A DNA stretch of 64,000 bases from Todiramphus chloris collaris (Eukaryota; Chordata; Aves; Coraciiformes; Alcedinidae), in NCBI GenBank assembly GCA_025345505.1, contig JANVCC010000018.1, positions 58,287,716-58,351,715 on the forward strand, written 5' to 3'. Shown here in pieces: positions 1 through 11,968 of this stretch. Both the position numbers and the translations under genes were made by a program. Within the stretch, counting starts at the first letter, position 1. Each line of letters opens with the position of its first letter. The notes below the pieces were generated by a model. The model did no database searches and was not told the DNA's origin. It was given only the letters and a program-made list of their open reading frames with translations.

Positions 1-3000
1 TAGCAAAATATAGAAGAATACAGGGAATATACTTCCAAACGTACCAATGGCATTTTCTGTATTTTACTTGGTGTGTGTCAGAAAGTCTTTTAAGCCATAA
101 AAGTGCATGTCAAATGCTTTTGTCTTAACATGCGCTTATGGCATAACATACTCTTACTGAAGTAAACAATGCACATTAACAATAAAACAAGTATTGGCCT
201 AAATTGTACAGTCAGATCAGGTTTTCAGTTAAGAGACTGATTGCCCCCAACATCCAAACAAAATACAATGGAATCTGTGTTTAAACGATATTCAGATTTA
301 TTTGAACGCTATTGAATACTATTTCTAATTCAGGGCTTAGTTGGGTATACCTTACAACAAATACTACTAGTGATTTTACTTCCAGCTACTATAATTATAG
401 GATCAATTAAAAAAAAAAACAACAACCAAAGCAAACAAACAAACAAACCTAACAAAGAGAACAGAGAAGGTTCTCTGCAGGTAAAGACTGGGACTTAAAT
501 TACTAAGATACAAACCTCAAAGGGAAAAAAAAAAACCAAACGAGTTCTGTCAATGGATCATTCACACTCTTCCAGTATCAGAACTAAGAGGAATTAACTA
601 TAACTACAATGAAAACGAAGTATTCTAAACAAATAAAAAGTGGTGGCTTTTCATGTAGTGTGTCATTATGCAGCAGAATTGCTTGCCAGAGGGTGCTGGG
701 GAAGCCAAAAGCTTACACAGGTTCTCAGCAAGACCAGACACGTTTGCAGAAAATAAATCCTTAGACTATTACTATATACATAGAAAGAACATCTGGCTCA
801 GGAAATGCCTGGCAGCACACGGCTTCAAGCTGGTGAAAGCATTGGGAATGTCAGCCCTGCTTTAAAGCTCTTGAATGGCCATATTTTAAACACAGATAGG
901 ATACCAGGCAGACTTTTGGTCCAACCAAGTAGAGCTACTTCTGTGTTCAAATATCCCATAATCTAAAATAATCCTGATTCTTTGCAGCAATGAACGTAGT
1001 GTAAATGCATATGAAAGACAAAAATCACAAATTATGATTCAGTATATGGGACAGTAGCAAAAAACTTCTACTATATTGCATTATTAAAAAAAAAAATTCT
1101 AAAAAGTAACACATCCTAATTAAAGTTAATAATAACTTTAATAAAGTGCAAGTTATTTTTTAATATCACAAAGTTGAATTGACGTCCTTGCACTTTCTGA
1201 GGATACAATTTTCTGATGAGATATAAAAGCATTACCATTCGAGAAAATCTGGATCATATTTAACATGCCGTGGTCACAAATAACTCTCAAGTCCTAAACG
1301 TGGAACTTGTGATGCACAGGTTAGCCTGCTCCTGCATTGCAAAATTGAAGCAATTCTTCAATTCTAACCCCTGTAGCTGAAACATTTTAAACACAAAGTA
1401 ATACTGACAGTGTACTTATCTGCAGAACACAGGCCCCTTTCCAAACTGCAAGCCAAGTTTTTAGCTCATAGTGGATGTTCAGTGTTATCTTAATTCGGTG
1501 AGTTATGCATTAGCAAAATAAACAAGTATTTAAATTTTAATAGTGCATTTTATCCAGGCAAAACTGTTGTTTATGCCCTGATGGGAAATGTAAATATCAA
1601 AAATGTCAATGGACAAACAGAAAGATGTCCTCTGCATCACTGCAAATTTATGAGTGATATTTTGAGTTAAAGAATTGCAACTGCCAAATACATTTAGCTA
1701 TAGCAAAAAGTACAAACATTAAAAATACCTCTGGATTGAAGACTTTCTAGAAAAGATCTGTTCTCACTATAAATTGTCAGTATGTATTATCAGCTTCTAT
1801 GTCCTAAAAAATATTCACATGCATCCCCCGAGTTCATACTCATGCTCATGCTGATGCCCACATGCTGTCCCACACTGATCATTTTGGGTTTGGTGTTATT
1901 TTTGAGGCAGTAGGACTGAAACCTAAGAATTCTTTTTAAATAAACTGTATTTCCTTCTGACTAAATCAAGGTAATGGTGAAAATAAAAGAAACTACTTTG
2001 ATAATACTCACAAGAACTTAAGCTGTTTAAAGATTCTATTACATACAGTTTACACAACAGGCCTTTAATATAAGCAGAGTATTCAGTATCTTGTTTCCTT
2101 CCATTTCATCTCTAAGCATTTGATCACTATTCATACATTCTTCAGTGTCACAAAAATACCTGCAATATTTAATTCTACCTATTATGGATTGCAATGCTTT
2201 CATTTTGCCCCAACTACTTGTTTGTGCAAGCAAAGTCTAGAAGCAAATGAGAAATTCACTTTCTGCCTTGTCAGTCTGTGGTGTGTTTCAGCCTCTGAAA
2301 TCATCATCTTCAAACATGAAGGAAGGAAGGTATTCTGTTTCTCCCAAGCACATATCTGCTAGGAAGAGTAGATAGCAGAGTAGGACCATTTGTCCTTCCT
2401 GTCCTGCTACTAGGATAATATTTTGTGTTTTGCAATAAAGAGACAGGTTTTGTTTTCACTTCCCTGAACAGGCTGGTGCAGGTGGACTTTTGAAGATCGT
2501 GACCATGAGCCCATTTCCCCCAGGCAGAAGCTGGGAGTTCTGCTTTTGAAGTTGAGAGCTGAGTTTGAGTATTTTTGCTGTCAACAATTAGGATTGTTTG
2601 TAATAATTGTCTGGATCAGAGCATAATAGTTCCCAAACTGATACTCACATAATCCTTCCCCCTTTCCCTGTGTATTAGAGAGACTGGTATCCTTAGCATG
2701 ATCTACACATGTACACAGTACTGGAGAATGGTAGGTGCAAACCAGGTGCTTTCTACTGCCTTCACCATTCTTGTAAATACAGATGCCCCTATTTTCAATT
2801 CAAAGAACTTTATCTGAAATTCTAATGAAGTCTTTAATTTCTGCTCTTGAAAGGTACAGAATTATTAGTCTGACTTTCATTGTGAGCCTTTTTTTTTTCT
2901 ACCTTCTGTCCATATCTGCAATTCGCTGTGTTCCTGAGCTCAGAAAACATCCATAAAGAGGAACAGGATCTTCAAGATAAATTCTCCCACTTCACAACCA

Positions 3001-6000
3001 ACAGCAGCCACTCTTTGGTGCACCAACTCAGACATTTATTTATTGTTTTTTTCAATACAAATGTTTGGTCTTCTGCTTCAAAGGAATACTTTGTCATTTA
3101 GCAAGCCTCTACTTTACTTCTAATGCCAAATGTATTCCATACATGTGAACATACAGATAGCTGTCAGTCAAATCAGCACCTCTGATGGAGCCACGACCCA
3201 ACAGTATCTGAATTAGATTCTCATGGAACTCCAAGCTTCATCTAAGCACCCCAACAATTTGAAGCTTGGGGTATACTTAAGGCAAGTGTAATTTCATGTT
3301 CTGAAAGCAGCAGCTGGCAGGAAATACAGAAATGTCAGCCTGATGCGCAGTTCCATGGCAGGATCCTCCAGCTCCAGTAGCTTCAAAACAACATGTGAAC
3401 TTCATGTTTAGCTTTCTGCCAAGAGTGGCAATTACAAAGTGTCATGACATGCAATGTTTACTCATTTTTTTATGTGCCCCAAATGCCTGGTTTTGTCCTC
3501 ATGACAAGTTTTGGATCCTGCTGTGCCACATAACACACTCCTCACTACAGAACTGAAAAGAACAAGTGGGTGCAGAACAACATCTTTTGGTTCTCTGGGT
3601 ACTTATCAAAGCAGATGCCAAAAATAAACAAGACTGCGCTATATGTAATACATGTATATATTTTTAGAGGGTTTTACTGTGATAAATGTGCGTATTTACT
3701 ACAACATAAATTGGAACAACTGAGCTTGTAACGATGCAAGAAACAATCTACCGCTTTTTTTTTGCTATTAGATTAAGGAGGAAACAGCTGTTGTCAGATG
3801 GCAGCATAATGCCAACAGTTGAACAGGAAGGATTACAGTGTTCAAGTCATCTCAATCCCAGTGCATAAGCATTAATAGAGGCTTTCCTTTCATCACAAAT
3901 GACTAATGTACCTCCCCTCTGACACAGGCCTGAACTTTGGACTTAGCTAAGAAAACTATAGGCTGTTGTTACAGTGTAGTAGATGAAGTAATGTTTCCTT
4001 TTGCAAAAATGACAGGAAGGATTTATAAATCTGATGTAAGCTGATAAACGGACTCAACATGATGCCCAAAACATTAAAATGGTATCTCTGCATTAGTTCT
4101 AAAGACATCTTGAAAGAAAGCCCAACACCCCATACTGCATTTAAACCTATTAGGTACAGGTCATAATGACTTCCTCTTTATCAAATTGAATTGGAGCTTA
4201 ACAAAGACATATCTTAATGTACTTTTATTATTCTAATCTATACTTTTATGAGGTTTACTGCTATTATTACTATTATGATAGCAGTAGTTTTTTAATTCTT
4301 TCAATTTTGTTTCAGTCAGTTTTTCTGGATAATACTGTGTGTATCACCAGAAAGCCAAGTGCCACTGTGGGGAACAAAAGCTAAGGACAATTTTGCTGCT
4401 GTTGGTAGTTCAAAGGATTATCATACAGCCCAATCCTTAGATTTTATTAGAAATTGATCCCTTAACTGAATTAACTATCCACAGCAGGTTTTTATCCAAG
4501 TTAAGTTTCTTTCTTAAGTTTGTCTAGACGCAGATGGTAGTCTTTAAAGATTATTAGAGAAATAAACCATTCTATCTCATATATATAATTACAAATCAAT
4601 GCCGGGTCTCTAATTCACAAAGAACATGTGCTTTCCTCTGTCTATGGAATCTTTTGTCACATTATGCTCAGGTCTAATTGCATGTACTGTCATAAAAGCA
4701 AAATGTAGCATTTATCTAAAATGTTAATCTGTTGCTAGTGCTGGCCAACAAATGTGGGACCATATGCTTCACAGAGGACCCAAATTGTTTTAACTGAATT
4801 AAAATTTCCTACAGGAAAAATACATAGGAGACCAGTTCTCCTCTTGCACCCACCCTTCACAGTAGTGCTCCCACACCAGTAATGTGCAGAGGCGAAGGTC
4901 CCACAGATCACCGCTATGGCACAGAATCGATTTAGTCATTTGAGATGGACTGAAAGTGGTTCTCAAGGACATTTCCCTCCTAGTTGTCAGATGTTATCAC
5001 AACTGTCATTGTCTTTCTGCACATGCACATTCATCTGCACATCTGAGCAACTGCAATGGGTGCCTCCACCCAGAGGAATCTATGGCCCTTCTGTGAGCAA
5101 GAGGCTCGAACAGTGTTCCTTCCTCACAAAGGAAAGGGTAAAGTTAATAAGGTGCAAAATAACACACGTTGCTTTCTCTTCAGGTGGTTAATTTCTTATT
5201 CACAGCAATCAGAAACACTAAAGAGTGCTGGCCCCCTATTATTCCTTAACTGTTGCTAACTATGTATCACGTAACAGTGTTCAGAATAAAAATTGATCTG
5301 CCAGGTCCAAGACAAACAGGACATACACTACTGTAACACTGTTGATTTGGTTAGCAATTCTTATTTAGAAGTGGTCTAGCCTTCTTTCCACTGAATACTA
5401 CTTGCACTTACAATCTTTGTTCACTTCTGTGCCCAAACAAAAGTATTATGTAAGTACTATTACATAAGCATTATAGATGACCTTATCATCATTTGCGTAA
5501 GTGTAATCTTCCAGCAAGGATCCTGATTCTCAACTGAAGCAATTCCCTTTCAGGTGAGTGATCGTCCCAACCGTTTCACTAATTCAATGGGACACTTCTA
5601 CAAAGAGTGAACTGAACCACTACTTTGCTTTCCTGGGCACTAAGATTGTCTCTTATTACAGATTTTAATTGTGTCTAATGAACCCACTGAGCAGGACTTT
5701 CCATGGATACTTCAGGTTTTCTTCATGTTAGGTCCATCATAAGAAATTGTACATAGGAGCTTCATAGGTTCATTTCAAACACTAAGAATATAAACAACTT
5801 CCTATAAATGCATTAGGAAATGGTGATTTTCTGATAATCAAGGTCTATAAAATCACTCCGTCTGCTAATTTTATGCGACAAAATCAGAGTTCTGATTCTG
5901 CAGTTCCTCTGTGGGTTGTACCATGTAATGAAATTATTGTTTACTGCTTGATTTAATGGCGAGTATAGTCTGGGGAGTTTTTTCAACTTTATATTTGACT

Positions 6001-6666
6001 CACACACACATAGATGAATGATGATTTCTGGAATTCATAATTCCTGTGCCGAAACCACATTATTCTAGTAATCTGAGTTCCTTCACAGGAGTTAACATTT
6101 TTTCACAAATGTTTCTTTTGCCACATTCATTCAGCTATGTTGTATTTTTAGCAATTAGTATTTGTTTAAAGTTGAATATGACTACCACTTCTTAGCATCA
6201 AAGTAAAACCTATCTGACCATTCAACTTGAGCTAAAGGAACAGTATTTTTATCTAGATGTTCCTTGCTTGCATGATAAAATTAATCTTTATTGAAATTTC
6301 TGAGTCTTTCAGACTCCTGCCTTTACAAGTCCAGTATCTGATGCAGCACCATCCACCAAGCTATTACTATGGTGCTTGGAATCAGCATTTCTGTATCCAT
6401 CTCCTTCACCAACCTGCTCTATGCAGCTGCAATGCAAATTCCATAAGGATGTTGCTGAGGATATGTCTCTGGCTTCTTTAATGTTTACTTGCAGGTTCTG
6501 ACACTGGGGTTCAATCACACATAAGCCATCTCCAAAACTTTGGGTTTTGGAGAAAAATTAAATAATTGGATAGCATTATAGAATGGACCATAGGGGTTGG
6601 TTTGCACATGTGAAGAGGGTCTATCCTCTCATTTCTGCTAGAGAAAATGTAAATTCTGCAGAAAGG
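1..6666. other. Presumed ARHGAP18 intron 1, distal part; no gene seen
   Basis: AT-rich DNA with many stop codons in all frames. I found no stretch bounded by splice sites with convincing protein coding on either strand. If the exon at 15.66-15.70 kb is ARHGAP18 exon 1, this lies in its first intron, which is very long in human. It holds a CAAA-type simple repeat near 430-450 and a 10-bp inverted repeat at 3231-3240 and 3260-3269. The short ORFs here look like chance. Confidence 0.5.
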
Positions 6667-6667
6667 G

Positions 6668-7080
6668 AATCACAGAATCACTCAGGTTGGAAAAGACCCT
6701 TGGGATCATCACATCCAACCATTAGCCCTACTCTACAAGTTCACCCCTAGTTCCCCCAACACCACATCTAAGTGATGCTCAAACACATCCAGGGATGGTG
6801 ACTCAACCACCTCCCTGGGCAGCCTATTCCAATACCTCACCACTCTTTCTGTGAAGAATTTTTTCCTAATGTCTAGTCTAAACCTACCTTGTTTCAGCTT
6901 TAGGCCATTCCCTCTGGTTCTGTCACTAACTACGTGAGAGAAGAGCCCAGCACCAGCCTCTCTACAATGTCCTTTCAGGTAGTTGTAGAGAGTGATGAGG
7001 TCTCCCCTCAGCCTCCTCTTCCTCAAACTAAACAGGCCCAGCTCCTTCAAATGATCCTCATATGATCTGTTCTCCAAATG
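6668..7080 (-). mobile_element. CR1 LINE fragment, 5'-truncated, minus strand
   Basis: The minus strand encodes about 114 residues of the C-terminal part of CR1 ORF2. It contains the typical strings [26 protein letters not shown] and [15 protein letters not shown], and then runs into the CR1 3' region, which ends at the 6668 side. The 5' end is cut near 7080, as usual for target-primed LINE insertions. The reading frame is open over this piece, but reverse transcriptase and endonuclease are missing, so it cannot move by itself. Its [15 protein letters not shown] variant differs from the two CR1 copies at 22.5 and 32.7 kb, so it probably belongs to another subfamily. Confidence 0.93.
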
Positions 7081-9240
7081 AATGAAGAAAGGATACGTGT
7101 AAACAAGGGTAAGTAGGTCTGGCTCTCATTACTTTGTGTAAATCCTCAGGTCATTTGGTCTTGCCTCAAGAATTATGGTAAAGTCCACGATGTCAGTGCA
7201 TGTCTCTTCCCAGTGCATGAGGAGATCCACCACACCACCATCTACAGACATTCCAACTTTGAAAACTGTATTAAACAAAACAGATTCAAATAAATTAAGA
7301 AGTATCTTTATCCAAGCTTACCTGGCCATAAAGTACAAACAGAATTTTAAACTCTATAAACAATACTTGCCTCGACTTCCAGTTTACTTTTGAGGGTGTA
7401 TGAAGTATGAGGGCTTCTGTTCTTAAAACTGCTAAATTTATTGAATGCCTATAGCTACTTCATTTTGCTGGACATCTTTGTTTTGAGCTTGGCTTCAAAT
7501 GTCATTCTTGCCACTTGTTTTTTTTTATTGTATTCTACGGTTAAGCCTGGGTGTACATTTTTAATTACCATGCATTTCTCTCACTATTCATTACCATGCT
7601 CACTGGGAAGAACATTTTTTACAACTGCAACTATATTCTGTTTATTTACAAAGTCACCAACTTCTTTCCATAACATCGCTTGATTTACGTATCAGTAATT
7701 CCACAAAATAATTCCGTTGTTAATTACTCCATCTGCTGACTATTCAAATTCCCACAGCTCAGTGGGACCCACAGTGGCTAAGAGCTGTTCTGGGTTGCTG
7801 TCTTCTATTAAGTAAAATGTGCTTGCCTGTGTTGTTTTTATTTTCTAATTTTCTATTAATTTTCACTGTACTTCAAGCTCCTGCTTTAAATCTTGTATCT
7901 TGTGACGTTTCCTTTATGCAGCACTGTTTCTCATTTTGATCTCTGTGCTGCAGAAAGAAAAATTAATAAAGTGGTGAAACCCTTCATTCCAAGCTGATGG
8001 ACTGTGATGGCCACAGTGGCTTCTGTTTTTTGGCCAGAGATTATGAAGAAGGTTTTGAAAGTACAAAGGAGAAATGAGGCTGATAAAAAGTTATACTTAT
8101 TACATGATAGGAATCAAGTATCCAAAGATTCTATTGGCCACTGTTGCAGAAAAAATAAAATTAGTTTTTTCATTACTTACTGCAGCCAGTTTTTCTGAGA
8201 TAGTATGTCAGGAAGGACTGGAGGAAGTAAGCATCTGAGCAGGAAGAGTGAGGGACTGAAGGTATACGTGTGTGCTGTGGACTTACTGTTGTATTCCCTA
8301 ACAGAACGAGGGAATTGACTACATAGCTATTGCAGCCATCTCCTTTCCAATATTGGGAAATCCACCACATGGCCCACCCAGTCAGAGCTGCTTCTGGCTT
8401 GACAGGTAGTATAAAAGAAAGAGGACGCAGTCTGAAAATGTCTGTCAGCAGCTTTCTTCTTGGTGGTAACGGTCACCCTCCACCTCCAAACAGCACAAGT
8501 GTCTCTCTTCCTTTCCACAGCACCTGGAAAGCCTAGTGAAAAGCTGAAATGGTGAGTGTCCCATGTCATGTTTCTGGGCCTCTGACAATCCTCCCACCTT
8601 TGTGTGGTTTCCGGGAGGTATCACATGGAGCAGACTGGTGAGAAATAAATGCTAACAGAACATCAGTAACAGCCTTCTTTAGTCAAAGAGCCAGTCAAGT
8701 TTAATGGAGTGAAAACTGCTGGATGGGCACTCTTAATTCATTTTAAGAATTTTTTTGTCATTTATCATAGATTGGTCAGAAAGTGGTTTAAGCTGTTTCA
8801 AAGCAGCTATGAATATCCTCTTTTTGAGACAAATGTGCTGATGGAAGAGGGTGACATCTTTGCAGAGCTGATACACAATCATTCAGTAATCCTTTTTAGT
8901 TGAAATGAGCTGAATTCACTACTTCAAATAGTATCTCATTTTGCAGAGTGTGTGCTTTTTCTTCATCCTATGTCACTTTTAAACAATATGAATCCAGGCT
9001 TACACATAGATGATCCTCAGGCCTAAGACCTTAAGTTCTCTGTTCTACAGCATCACCATGGGCTTCTTGGATGTTCAGTATCCTCTGAAGAAAAAGAGTT
9101 GGCAGCTCCATAAAAATAACTGACAAGTGTGCAGCATCTTTAGTTGAGAAACTAAATGGATTTATCTAAACACTATATAATGTATGAGCAAAAGGCCTCC
9201 AAGAAAGGATGGGGTGGAGCAGGGAGGGGGGCAGTGGGGT
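7081..9240. other. Non-coding, presumed ARHGAP18 intron
   Basis: AT-rich sequence without recognised exons. Opposed ORFs around 8330-8570 overlap one another on both strands and resemble no family I know, so I treat them as chance. A short G-rich patch lies near 9210-9240. Confidence 0.5.
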
Positions 9241-9244
9241 ATGA

Positions 9245-10958
9245 CAAGAAAGCTGTTTTAGAGGTCAAAAAGTGTAGGGATAAAATGAGAATTGCCAAAA
9301 GTCAAGCTGAGTCCTGACAGTTGACAGCTTCTGAGACCTGGCTATATAAATTAAAATGAATGTATACTATTCTTTGACAGTAAAGAAAAAAGATAAATGA
9401 AACTGCAATGAAGTTGCTCCAAAGTAAGAATGGAGTTGATATCAAAGATAATGTTCACATGGCCACCCCAAAAAGTTTCTGACTCAATCTTCTGTAAGGA
9501 GAATGACAGCAAAAGCCAGACAATTACTGAAAATGTGAGTATAACACATCACATTCAAGATAGAAGCAAAGTTTTTAAGATTTGATAAAATTAAGCCAGG
9601 CAAAATAGATAATCTCCTGCCTCAGCTATTGAAACAATTCACCTATGAATTTGATAGTAATTAAAAAAATCTATGAGCTCAAGTCATGCTATATTACCAG
9701 AGAACATCAACATGACAAATACAACTCAGAAAGAGAAAAACTGAATAACCAGCAACTTTACACGTGTTACTCCGAGCTCGATACTGTGCATGTCTTTTTA
9801 AGAACTTCAGAGGAAAGGATATTTTAAGACACAAAGGTAAATAGAAACCTGGGATAAAATACAATGGGACTTTACCAAGGTAAATACAAATTTTGATAAT
9901 AAAATAACTTGTATTAAAGACAGAGGGCTGCATCAGATCAAACCTATATGGCCTTCAGTATTGCATTTGACATTGTACCACATAAGGAATACAACTACAT
10001 ACACAGTTACACAAACAGGAGGTTGGGAACAGTGAAAGCTTGCAAATTGGGGAACAAAAAAAAAAAAAAGAGACAGCAATACATCACATTGAAAACTGGG
10101 GGAAAGGTAATCTTCCTATTAAAATTTCTCAAGGCTCCCCCTTACTAATGATCTTATTATTTAATATTTTCATTCATAACTTTAGCACAGAAAGAAAAAT
10201 GTGAATTTTACTGATAGTATGAGATTAGGGATATCAATCCAGAGAAAGTCTATGATATTATACAGGAAAAACTGATAAATATAAGGACTGAAAAAATAAA
10301 AATGAGACACAAGTGCATGTATTTAACGACTTAATAACTAGATTTTATGCTATAAGCCAGGGGACTCATCAGTTTGAAATGACAGATATTAATTGGTCAT
10401 ACAGCAACTATCAGACACAGCACAGTATAGCAATAAAAAAGGCATTTGCTGTCCTATGAATATCCAGCTGTATCAGACTAGAGAGCAAAGTTTTAATATC
10501 ATCACAGACATTGATCAGACATAACTTAAAGTTATAGTGTCATTTCTCATCACTCATAATTAAGAAAGATGTATTCAAACATGGACAATCACATGGGAAA
10601 GAGCAGAATCTACTCAACATGAGCAACTAAGAAGCAGCAATAAAACTGCTGTTCGCAAGTACTCATAAACATAGATATCTTGGGTGGGAAAATCCATTGA
10701 AGTTAATGGACAATGTTGATAAAAAAGAAATGTGTAGAAACTTTCTATTGGCAACTGTAGGCTGAAAATTAGAGAGCCATTTCTAAATATCAAGAGGACC
10801 AAGGCTGCAGCACACCCATCAAGGACAAACAACCTAATCTTCAAAAAAAAGATCAGTATGTTTATGAAATGGATTAGACATTGTAGTTTTTTTATAAACC
10901 ACAAGGTAGCACTCAGTGAGCTAGAAAGTTCTTTCCAACCTGTCATCCTCCTGTGATA
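9245..10958 (+). mobile_element. Ancient, heavily decayed CR1 LINE, plus strand
   Basis: Fragments of a CR1 ORF2 appear in order on the plus strand, broken by stops and frameshifts. Near 9264 there is a VKKCRDKMRIAKSQAE-like segment, matching the CR1 region before the reverse transcriptase. Near 9580 an LDKIKPGK-like segment follows. AFDIVPH at 9963-9983 corresponds to the KAFDxVPH reverse transcriptase motif, and ILLFNIFIHN at 10151-10180 to the PILFNIFIND motif. The end at 10923-10958 resembles the CR1 3' terminus. It is far more diverged than the copies at 6.7, 22.5 and 32.7 kb and covers much more of ORF2, so it is an old insertion. The left boundary is uncertain. Confidence 0.8.
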
Positions 10959-11936
10959 TCTTCCTACACTAGGGTAGAAGAAGCAACAGAGAGTAGCTAC
11001 ATTAAATATATATAAAAACCAATAATCTTCTGTTAAACATACCTTAAGCTTCTAAATGAAAACTCAAGAACTTCAGAAAGCAACAACATCACTTCAGGTC
11101 TATGTGTCCTAAGGTGCTAATGATTTTAATCTACAAATTTATAAGTGAAACAAAATTATGTACAATTATACCTTTGTCTTTGAAGGGGAAGAAGGTTAGT
11201 AAGCAGGCAGGCAGTGGTCCATGCAGAGCATTTGTATGCCAGTGCAAGAGCATAAGGAGATGTAAAATAATGCCTGTGCTGTATAAAGTCACCTGCAGCA
11301 CTTGCCAGAACCCTGCATCCCTTACTTGTCCATAAGAGATGGCCACACTGGTACCAAGCCACCAGAAAAGTGGAGGCAAAGACACCTAGTTGGACTCGGG
11401 AGTCATGATAGTTCTCTGGGTCACTCTAAGAGGGACGTGAAGCTTCTGAAAAAAGAAGTGTCAGAGGGCAACACTTTGTTCAAGTATGCAGCCAGGGATG
11501 CTGAACCGAGAGGTCCAGACTGTGTTTTTGTAACAGCAACATAAGCCGCTTCAACCTCAGCTGGACCTCTACACAGGAGGAAGTCATGCTCCTTCCTCTG
11601 CTCCCTCAACCTCTTTCTCCTCACTGCTCCTACCTCAAGCTAACCATGTGCAGCCACGTGCTGAGGTGCTGTGCAGTGTCTTGTCCAAACTTCTTCATCC
11701 CAGGCCTCTTTGAGAAAAAATGTGCCAGGCCTGCCAGAAAAAGCCCTCAGGCATTACTCAGTCTATGAGACACATCTTGAACTATGCAGAACCAGATCAT
11801 GGATTTTTAAGTTCCTTAAGTCCATGCTCATACCAAAGACTGCACAATCTAAGTGAGACCTCTTGGTAAGTACACAAATGTCGGAATCAGAGGGATGGAG
11901 GAAGATGTGTCTGACAATATTAGCAGATTTTTTTAA

Positions 11937-11937
11937 T

Positions 11938-11959
<22 letters not shown>
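11937..11959. repeat. T homopolymer of 23
   Basis: An uninterrupted run of 23 T, preceded by a shorter T run. Read on the minus strand it is an A tail, but I see no recognisable retrocopy body beside it. Confidence 0.95.

Positions 11960-11968
<9 letters not shown>

Noticed and set aside
6733..7077. 114-codon minus-strand ORF as a host gene
   Set aside because: It is the C-terminal part of CR1 ORF2, as shown by the [11 protein letters not shown] and [11 protein letters not shown] motifs.
10614..10946. 110-codon minus-strand ORF rich in hydrophobic residues
   Set aside because: It is antisense to the ancient CR1 remnant on the plus strand.
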